From Pseudomonadota bacterium (lineage in GTDB: Bacteria > Pseudomonadota > Gammaproteobacteria > Xanthomonadales > Xanthomonadaceae): a DNA stretch of 13,674 bases. The notes beneath the pieces were generated by a model, which worked only from the letters and a program-made list of their open reading frames with translations, ran no database searches and was not told the origin of the DNA. Shown piece by piece: positions 7,637 to 13,674 of the stretch; position 1 is the stretch's first letter, and the number at the start of each line of letters is the position of its first letter. Location: the NCBI GenBank assembly GCA_023399815.1, contig JAEWOJ010000159.1, positions 1 through 13,674 of the forward strand. Reading direction: 5' to 3'. The translations under genes and the position numbers were made by a program.

Positions 7637-9673
7637 TCAGCAGGCCGTGGCCCGCGCGTCCCGCATCGCGTGCAGCCCCGCCGCCGGCGCGGCGCAGGAA
7701 GGGCCCCCGGCCAGCTGGAACCGCGCTGCCGCGCGCGCCAGCGTACCGGCCTGCTGCTCCATGTCGTGGGTGGCCTGGCTGGTCTCCTGCACCAGGGCCG
7801 CATTCTGCTGGGTGCTCCTGTCCATCTGCGCGATGGTCTGGTTGATCTGCTCGATGCCGGCGCTCTGCTCGCGCGAGGCGGTCGAGATCTCGGCGGCGAT
7901 GGAGGTGACGTGATGCACCGAGGACACGATCTCCGCCATCGTGCGGCGCGCCCGTTCGACCAGCAGCGAGCCGTCGGCGACACGGTCGACCGAATCTCCG
8001 ATCAGCCCCTTGATCTCCCTGGCGGCGGTGGCCGAGCGCTGGGCCAGCGAGCGCACCTCGGCGGCGACCACGGCGAAGCCGCGGCCGCTTTCGCCCGCGC
8101 GCGCGGCCTCCACCGCGGCGTTCAGCGCCAGGATGTTGGTCTGGAAGGCGATGCCGTCAATGACGCCGATGATCTCGGCGATCTTCCTCGACGCGCCCTC
8201 GATGGCCTGCATGGTGACCACGACCTCGTCCACCACCTGTCCTCCCTGGCGGGCCACCGCCGCCGCGCCTTCGGCCAGCTGGCTGGCGTGGTGCGCGGAC
8301 TCGGCGCTGTCGCGGATGGTGGCGGTGAGCTGGTCCATCGACGCGGCCGCCTCCTCGAGCGTGGCCGCCTGTCGTTCGGTGCGCGCGGACAGTTCGTCGT
8401 TGCCGCCGGCGATGCGGCTCGCCGCGGCCGAGATGCCGTCGGCCGACTGCTGGATGCCGGCGACGATGCCGGCCAGCTGTTCGGCGGTGGCGTTGGCGTC
8501 GGTCTTCATCTGCCCGAACACCCCCTCGAAGTCGCGGGTGATGCGGCGGCCGAGGTCGCCATGGGACAGCGCGGACAGGAGCCGGCGCATTTCGTCGGCG
8601 CTGTCCGAGGTGGCGTCGAGCAGCCGGTTGACGCCTTCGGCAAGGCGGCCCATCAGGCCGGTCTCGCCGGCGGCGCGCAGCCGCTGGTCCAGCCTCCCCT
8701 GCGCGGCGGCGTCGATGATGGCGGCGATGTCCCGTTCCATCCGCGTCTCGGCGGTGCGGTCGTGCCATTCGACGACGAAGCCATGGCGCCGGCCGTCGGC
8801 GGCGACCATCGGCGTGACGTTCAGGCTGAAATGCGCCTCGCCGATCTGGATGCGGCCGGAGTGGCCGCCGTCGAGCGTATCCAGCAGGGCGCGGATGCGC
8901 GCGGGGTCGCGGTGGAAGCAGTGGATGCTGGCGCCGATCAGCCGGTCCGGGTCGAAATCGGGGAACGCCTTGAGCAGCTCCGCGCGCTGGTTGCGCAGGA
9001 TCGCGATCACCGCCTGGTTGGCGTAGACGATGTGGTGGTCCGGGTCGGCGATCATCATGCCGGTGCGCAGGGCGCACAGCGCCGTCTCGACGTGGAAGCC
9101 CCCGGCGGGAACGTTGTCCGTGGCCGGAGGCGGATCGGCTGGTGCAGGCATCGCGTGGGTGGACTGGTCGTGTTGCGTGCCGGGCCCGCGCAGCCGCGCC
9201 GCGATCACGCAGGCGAAGGCCGCTTCCAGCGCGATCAATGCCGTGTACGGGAGCAGGGCGACGGCGTAACCCTGCGGTTCCGGCGGGAGCGCGAGCGTGT
9301 GCAGGACGAGGCTGGCCGCCGCCGCCAGCGCCACCGGCCGCCAGTCGCGGTAGTACAGCAGCAGGGCGATGACGGCGGCCTGGCCGGAATGGGCGAGGAC
9401 CGGGGCGCTCGCCATCGGCGTGGCTAGCATCGCCACCAGGGCCAACGCGATCGCGATGCGGCTGCGCCGGCTGCCGGGCGCGCGCCATGCCAGCCAGGTG
9501 GCGAGCCCGGCCGATGGCAGGCCGACCGCCAGGAACATGGCCCATGCGCCGGTATGCAGCGCGCCGGCCAGGGAAACGGCGCCGACAAGCGCCAGCATCA
9601 GCAGGAACAGCCGGTCCGCCGCGATGGCCGGCGCCTGCCCATGGAACATCCGCGATGTTTCGACAGCACCCAT
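7637..9673 (-). CDS. Methyl-accepting chemotaxis protein, multi-pass membrane and PAS sensor
   Basis: 678 residues. Residues 21-161 hold about six closely spaced hydrophobic segments (near 21-45, 47-64, 72-92, 97-108, 112-130, 137-161) with no sizeable periplasmic loop and a YYRDWRP motif (107-113) in a cytoplasmic-type turn; this is an integral-membrane sensor, not the classic two-helix receptor. After a Pro-rich linker (174-190), residues 193-310 form a PAS domain (TGMMIADPDHHIVYANQAVI; FVVEWHDRTAETRMERD). Residues 311-400 look like HAMP helices, and 400-650 form the signalling coiled coil with the conserved tip GIAFQTNILALNAAVEAARA (507-526) followed by GESGRGFAVVAAEVRSLA. There is no C-terminal NWETF-like adaptation-enzyme tether. 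ATG at 9673 has AGGGGG 4 bases upstream and opens MGAVET; a longer in-frame ORF upstream reads through the terminator hairpin and is not used. It signals to CheA/CheW; its ligand is unknown. Confidence 0.93.
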   Translation of the reverse strand: MGAVETSRMFHGQAPAIAADRLFLLMLALVGAVSLAGALHTGAWAMFLAVGLPSAGLATWLAWRAPGSRRSRIAIALALVAMLATPMASAPVLAHSGQAAVIALLLYYRDWRPVALAAAASLVLHTLALPPEPQGYAVALLPYTALIALEAAFACVIAARLRGPGTQHDQSTHAMPAPADPPPATDNVPAGGFHVETALCALRTGMMIADPDHHIVYANQAVIAILRNQRAELLKAFPDFDPDRLIGASIHCFHRDPARIRALLDTLDGGHSGRIQIGEAHFSLNVTPMVAADGRRHGFVVEWHDRTAETRMERDIAAIIDAAAQGRLDQRLRAAGETGLMGRLAEGVNRLLDATSDSADEMRRLLSALSHGDLGRRITRDFEGVFGQMKTDANATAEQLAGIVAGIQQSADGISAAASRIAGGNDELSARTERQAATLEEAAASMDQLTATIRDSAESAHHASQLAEGAAAVARQGGQVVDEVVVTMQAIEGASRKIAEIIGVIDGIAFQTNILALNAAVEAARAGESGRGFAVVAAEVRSLAQRSATAAREIKGLIGDSVDRVADGSLLVERARRTMAEIVSSVHHVTSIAAEISTASREQSAGIEQINQTIAQMDRSTQQNAALVQETSQATHDMEQQAGTLARAAARFQLAGGPSCAAPAAGLHAMRDARATAC

Positions 9674-9820
9674 GAATCCCCCTGTTGAAAACCTGGGCAT
9701 GAAAAAAGCGCCATGACAGCCGCCCCATCGGGGGCGGCTGTCATGGCGCTTCGTCTTGCAGGCCCTTGCGTCCTGCCCGGCAAAGCCGGTCACCGCCAGC
9801 GGCGGTACCTCAGCCGGGCT
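9674..9820 (-). promoter_or_regulatory. Structured 5' leader of the chemoreceptor gene (riboswitch/attenuator candidate, copy 2)
   Basis: Same order of parts as the leader at 7190-7049. P1 at 9809-9788 (GGT, A, CCGCC, GCT, GGCGG, TG, ACC); the conserved block 9786-9740, differing at one base (A where the other copy has C, in the P2 loop); P2 (GCAGG 9776-9772 with CCTGC 9762-9758); the terminator hairpin 9749-9708 with six T; ribosome binding site; start codon. GCTTTG (9786-9781) can pair with CGAAGC (9753-9748), overlapping two bases of the terminator stem. In P1 the last stem pair is C-G here and G-C in the other copy, a compensatory change. Upstream, GTGTAGAAAAGC (around 9828) could hold a weak -10, but no -35 is convincing. 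Confidence 0.7.
9702..9749 (-). terminator. Strong leader terminator before the chemoreceptor gene
   Basis: A perfect 19-bp stem: GCGCCATGACAGCCGCCCC pairs with its exact complement around a CGAT loop (9749-9708), followed on the minus strand by six T (9707-9702). This is an intrinsic terminator, yet it sits only 28 bases before the start codon of the gene it precedes and no gene ends upstream within 450 bases. Premature termination regulated by the leader is the natural reading. Confidence 0.82.
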
Positions 9821-10262
9821 TTTCTACACGATTGGCGGCGATTGTTCCAGTCGTGGCCCGCTGCGGCGCGGCGCGGGTGGCCGCCATGCCATCTGTTCCG
9901 GTGGATGGGCGAGGTCAGCCGGGCAGCGGCCGCGCGAAACGCAGGGTGCAGCCGGCCGCGTCGAGCAGGGCGGAATCCGGCAGGCTGTAGTCGCGATCTG
10001 CCAGCGGATGCTGGATCGGCCATCGTCGGCGTTGCGCCGGTTCCCGGAGCGTTTCGATGTCATCGACGATGAGGCGCAGGCTGGCTCGGTGCTGTTGAGT
10101 GATGGCCGCCGGGTTCCGGGCGAGGAACCGCAAAGTGGCGTTGCCGGGTGAATCCGCATGCCGGATGGGAAGCCGGCAATGCTTCCGGGTCGGGACCGAC
10201 GATTACCGGCATGCCCTGCGCGCGGCGCTCGTCGATCCTTGTCCCGGTGGCGTGGTCCGGCG
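9821..10262. other. Intergenic stretch between purB and the chemoreceptor leader
   Basis: About 440 bases between the purB stop and the start of the chemoreceptor leader. No clear terminator follows purB. The only coding-like stretch is the minus-strand frame 10133-9915 listed separately. No tRNA, repeat or insertion-sequence end was seen. The part nearest the leader (9821-9914) must hold the chemoreceptor promoter if it has its own; I find no strong sigma-70, sigma-28 or sigma-54 match. Confidence 0.5.
9915..10133 (-). CDS. Doubtful 72-residue ORF, possibly a gene remnant
   Basis: The minus-strand frame is open from after a TAA near 10218 to TGA at 9917-9915, but has no ATG or GTG; the only candidate start is TTG at 10133. 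From there it encodes LRFLARNPAAITQQHR..., RLIVDDIETLREPAQRRR and HPLADRDYSLPDSALL, ending RFARPLPG. Third-position GC is high and the composition is protein-like, unlike the Arg/Pro/Ala-rich shadows elsewhere. No ribosome binding site is obvious and I recognise no family. It may be the 3' remnant of a decayed gene, a small TTG-started gene, or noncoding. Confidence 0.25.
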   Translation of the reverse strand: MRFLARNPAAITQQHRASLRLIVDDIETLREPAQRRRWPIQHPLADRDYSLPDSALLDAAGCTLRFARPLPG

Positions 10263-11645
10263 TCAGATCGCCTTGGCCAGCGTAGCGGCCAGGCCGGCAT
10301 AGCCGCCCGGGGTGAGTTCGCGCAGGCGTTGCTTGGCGTCTGCCGGCAGGTCCAGCGATTCGATGAACCCGCGCATCGAGGCGGCGGTGATGCCCTGGCC
10401 GCGGGTCAGCGCCTTGAGCTGCTCGTACGGGTTGGGCAGGCCGTGGCGGCGCATCACCGTCTGCACGGCCTCGGCCAGCACTTCCCAGGCCGCGTCGAGG
10501 TCGGCGTCCAGGCGCTGCGGATTCACTTCCAGCTTGCCCAGGCCCTTGGCCAGCGATTCCAGCGCCACCTGGGTGTGGCCGAAGGCGGTGCCCAGCGCGC
10601 GCAGCACGGTGGAGTCGGTCAGGTCGCGCTGCCAGCGGCTGATCGGCAGCTTGGCGCTGAAGTGCTCGAACAGCGCGTTGGCGATGCCGAAATTGCCTTC
10701 GGCGTTCTCGAAGTCGATCGGGTTGACCTTGTGCGGCATGGTCGAGGAGCCGACTTCGCCTTCCTTGAGCTTCTGCTTGAAGTAGCCCAGCGAGACATAG
10801 CCCCAGATGTCGCGGGCCAGGTCGATCAGGATGGTGTTGGCGCGGCGCGCGGCGTCGCCGATCTCGGCGACGTTGTCGTGCGGCTCGATCTGGGTGGTGT
10901 AGGGGTTGAACACCAGCCCCAGCGATTCGACGAACGTCTGCGCGAACGCCGGCCAGTCCACGTCCGGGTAGGACACGACGTGCGCGTTGTAGTTGCCCAC
11001 CGCGCCGTTGATCTTGCCGGTCAGCTCGACCGCGCCGATCTGGCGGATCTGCCGCTCCAGCCGCGCGACGACGTTGGCGATTTCCTTGCCCAGCGTGGTC
11101 GGCGAGGCGGTCTGGCCGTGGGTGCGCGAGAGCATCGGCTGCTCGGCCTGGGCATGGGCCAGCCGGCGCAGCGTGGCGGCGACGCCGTCCAGGGTCGGCA
11201 GCAGCACCTTGCCGCGCGCTTCGGCCAGCATCAGCCCGTAGGACAGGTTGTTGATGTCCTCGCTGGTGCAGGCGAAATGCACGAATTCCAGCGCCGGCGC
11301 CAGCTCGGCGTCGTCCTTGAGCCGCTCCTTGATGAAGTACTCCACCGCCTTGACGTCGTGGTTGGTGGTGCGCTCGATGTCCTTGACGCGGGCGGCGTCG
11401 TCCACCGAGAAACCGTCGGCCAGCGCGCGCAGGCGGGCCTTGCCGGCGGCGGAGAAGTCGGCCAGTTCGCCGATGCCCGGCTCGGCGGCCAGCGCCAGCA
11501 GCCATTCGATCTCCACCTTCACCCGCGCCCGGACCAGGCCGTACTCGGAGAAGATCGGGCGCAGCGCATCGACCTTGGACGCGTAGCGGCCATCGAGCGG
11601 GGACAGGGCGAGCAGGGCGGCTTCTGGACGGGAGGGATCGGTCAT
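10263..11645 (-). CDS. purB: Adenylosuccinate lyase
   Basis: 460 residues (E. coli PurB has 456), fumarase/aspartase superfamily. It splits fumarate from SAICAR and from adenylosuccinate, two steps of purine synthesis in the cytoplasm. Seen: N-terminal LLALSPLDGRYASKVDALRP (11-30), TTNHDVKAVEYFIKE (93-107), HFACTSEDINN (123-133), SRTHGQTASPTT with catalytic-type H176 (173-184), and the superfamily signature GSSTMPHKVNPIDFENAEGN (299-318) on the flexible loop holding the catalytic serine. ATG at 11645 matches the family start; the upstream in-frame ATG at 11681 (adding MCAPANARTPAP) is less likely because it overlaps the putative -10 box. It is divergent from fumC across 255 bases. No anomaly; identification secure. 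Confidence 0.97.
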   Translation of the reverse strand: MTDPSRPEAALLALSPLDGRYASKVDALRPIFSEYGLVRARVKVEIEWLLALAAEPGIGELADFSAAGKARLRALADGFSVDDAARVKDIERTTNHDVKAVEYFIKERLKDDAELAPALEFVHFACTSEDINNLSYGLMLAEARGKVLLPTLDGVAATLRRLAHAQAEQPMLSRTHGQTASPTTLGKEIANVVARLERQIRQIGAVELTGKINGAVGNYNAHVVSYPDVDWPAFAQTFVESLGLVFNPYTTQIEPHDNVAEIGDAARRANTILIDLARDIWGYVSLGYFKQKLKEGEVGSSTMPHKVNPIDFENAEGNFGIANALFEHFSAKLPISRWQRDLTDSTVLRALGTAFGHTQVALESLAKGLGKLEVNPQRLDADLDAAWEVLAEAVQTVMRRHGLPNPYEQLKALTRGQGITAASMRGFIESLDLPADAKQRLRELTPGGYAGLAATLAKAI

Positions 11646-11679
11646 GGGGGCGGGCGTCCGGGCATTGGCAGGGGCGCAC

Positions 11680-11685
11680 ATTCTA
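11680..11685 (-). promoter_or_regulatory. Possible -10 box of purB
   Basis: The minus strand reads GCGTAGAATGTG; TAGAAT differs from TATAAT at one base and lies 35 bases before the purB ATG, giving a leader of about 28 bases. No convincing -35 is seen. No recognisable PurR operator was noticed. Confidence 0.4.
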
Positions 11686-11900
11686 CGCCGCCGCGTGACC
11701 CGGGGCCTGCGTTGGTCCTGCGGCTGCCGGCCTTGCTCCGGGTGTTGGAACCGGAGAGAGGAGCCATCGCCGGCCGCTTCCGGTCGCGACGGCCGGCCCG
11801 CGCGCGGCCTGGCGCCATCGGCGGTATGGTGGTGCCCCGCATCGCCAGCCTGCCGCCAGCTGCGCCATCCCCCTATCGAAACACGACGTGGAGTTGAACG
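11686..11900 (+). promoter_or_regulatory. fumC upstream region with ribosome binding site
   Basis: This is the fumC side of the purB-fumC divergent intergenic region. GGAG at 11890-11893 lies 7 bases before the fumC ATG and fixes the start. TATGGT at 11825-11830 could be a -10 but lacks a -35. An inverted repeat GCCGGCCG/CGGCCGGC (11769-11776 and 11790-11797, 13-base loop) is present; its role, if any, is unknown. Confidence 0.4.
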
Positions 11901-13298
<1,398 letters not shown>

Positions 13299-13306
13299 TG
13301 TATCGG

Positions 13307-13327
13307 CCCTCTCCCTGCGGGAGAGGG
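13307..13327 (+). terminator. Hairpin after fumC, possible terminator
   Basis: A perfect 9-bp stem CCCTCTCCC/GGGAGAGGG with TGC loop, 9 bases after the fumC TGA, followed by GGCTTT. The T run is short, so termination would be weak; it may instead protect the mRNA 3' end. It is also the first arm of the repeat array. Confidence 0.45.
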
Positions 13328-13411
13328 GCTTTGAAAGCGGGGGCTCGCTGCGCCGTCGCTTTCCCCTTCTCCCCTTGGGAGAAGGTGCCCCGCAGGGGTG
13401 GATGAGGGTAC

Positions 13412-13454
13412 GGGCGAAGCCTCTTGTACCCAGGCATCGAGAGGGGCTTCGCCC
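13412..13454. repeat. Long inverted repeat inside repeat unit 1
   Basis: GGGCGAAGCC (13412-13421) pairs perfectly with GGCTTCGCCC (13445-13454), extended by TCT/AGA with a small bulge. The same palindrome recurs in unit 2 (13579-13588 with 13612-13621), with only one loop base changed (TACCC to TGCCC). Confidence 0.75.
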
Positions 13455-13470
13455 CCGGCCCTCACCCCAA

Positions 13471-13493
13471 CCCCTCTCCCGGAGGGAGAGGGG
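13471..13493. repeat. Second CCCTCTCCC-type hairpin
   Basis: CCCCTCTCCC-GGA-GGGAGAGGGG forms a 10-bp perfect stem. The third occurrence (13638-13660) has its left arm degraded to CCCCACACCC while the right arm is intact, so the palindrome is not strictly conserved between copies. Confidence 0.75.
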
Positions 13494-13674
13494 CTTTGAA
13501 AAAAGCGGGGGCCGCTGCGCCGTCGCTTTACCCTTCTCCCCTTGGGAGAAGGGGCCCCGAAGGGGTGGATGAGGGTACGGGCGAAGCCTCTTGTGCCCAG
13601 GCATCGAGAGGGGCTTCGCCCCCGGCCCTCACCCCAACCCCACACCCGGAGGGAGAGGGGCTTTTGAAAGCGGG

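Larger units (their letters stand above)
13301..13674. repeat. Direct repeat array, about 165-base period, partial at the window edge
   Basis: The block starting at the hairpin GGGAGAGGGGCTTTGAAAGC recurs at about 13319, 13484 and 13651 (offsets 165 and 167). The two complete units differ at about ten positions, including an A-run of 3 versus 6. Each unit contains in order a GGGAGAGGGG arm, CTGCGCCGTCGCTTT, the hairpin CTTCTCCC-CTT-GGGAGAAG, GGGTGGATGAGGGTACGGGC, the stem GGGCGAAGCC/GGCTTCGCCC, and GGCCCTCACCCCAACCCC. The array starts 3 bases after the fumC stop and runs off the window. It resembles REP-like intergenic repeats widespread in Xanthomonadaceae; frames through it give typical false peptides such as SPSPSGRGVGVRAGG. 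No transposase is present. Confidence 0.85.

Noticed and set aside
7637..9793. Longer start for the receptor at 9793 and for the GGDEF-EAL protein at 7159
   Set aside because: Those extensions translate the conserved leader and terminator hairpins. Both genes have good ribosome binding sites before the MGAVET start.
9740..9809. c-di-GMP-I (GEMM) riboswitch
   Set aside because: Position and target genes fit, and GGACGCA occurs, but GGGCAAACC, the GAAA tetraloop and GACGCAAAGCC with its downstream receptor are missing. I keep it as an unassigned leader.
9775..9823. Plus-strand terminator: GCCCGGC ... GCCGGGC followed by TTTTC
   Set aside because: No plus-strand gene lies upstream. The palindrome is part of the minus-strand leader structure.
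9830..9875. Sigma-54-like promoter TGGAACAATCGCCGC before the receptor leader
   Set aside because: It has GG-N10-GC spacing but lacks the conserved CACG and TTGC context, so chance is likely in GC-rich DNA.
13301..13674. CRISPR array
   Set aside because: The repeat period is about 165 bases with the whole unit conserved; there are no short identical repeats with unique spacers and no cas genes.

Overview
The window is a high-GC (about 68-70% by eye) chromosomal segment. Gene content and protein style point to the Xanthomonadaceae/Lysobacteraceae (a Lysobacter-, Luteimonas- or Xanthomonas-like gammaproteobacterium): a SucA starting MDNLLKQFAQSSQLAGG, a RoxA-type cupin oxygenase, very high third-position GC, and intergenic repeats of the CCCTCTCCC/GGGAGAGGG kind common in that group. 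No tRNA, rRNA, prophage, insertion sequence or CRISPR was seen.

Layout: seven of the eight supported genes lie on the minus strand. In their reading order these are purB (11645-10263), a gap of about 590 bases to the next start codon, a membrane-bound chemotaxis receptor with a PAS domain (9673-7637), a 95-residue cysteine-containing protein of unknown function (7484-7197), a globin-PAS-GGDEF-EAL cyclic-di-GMP enzyme (7048-4790), a 2-oxoglutarate-dependent ribosomal oxygenase (roxA, 4752-3295), a GNAT acetyltransferase overlapping it by 4 bases (3298-2393), and the 5' three quarters of sucA (2224 to the window edge). Only fumC (11901-13298) is on the plus strand, divergent from purB. The right end (13301-13674) is an array of about 165-base direct repeats rich in hairpins.

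The most interesting signal is a pair of matching 5' leaders in front of the receptor gene and the GGDEF-EAL gene. Each has, in order on the minus strand, a small hairpin with a base-pair swap between copies, a 47-base block identical at 46 positions, a GC-rich hairpin followed by a T run (intrinsic terminator), 34-35 bases including the ribosome binding site, and a start codon opening an identical MGAVET hexapeptide. Hairpin arms differ in sequence between copies but keep pairing, while the core is frozen. This is riboswitch or attenuator architecture. It does not carry the signature of the c-di-GMP-I (GEMM) riboswitch, and I cannot assign it to a family I know.

Functionally, the centre looks like a sensory module: a chemoreceptor and a heme-globin cyclic-di-GMP turnover enzyme sharing one cis-regulatory leader. 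An oxygen- and 2-oxoglutarate-using oxygenase and an acetyltransferase follow closely. The flanks are core metabolism: 2-oxoglutarate dehydrogenase, adenylosuccinate lyase and fumarase.
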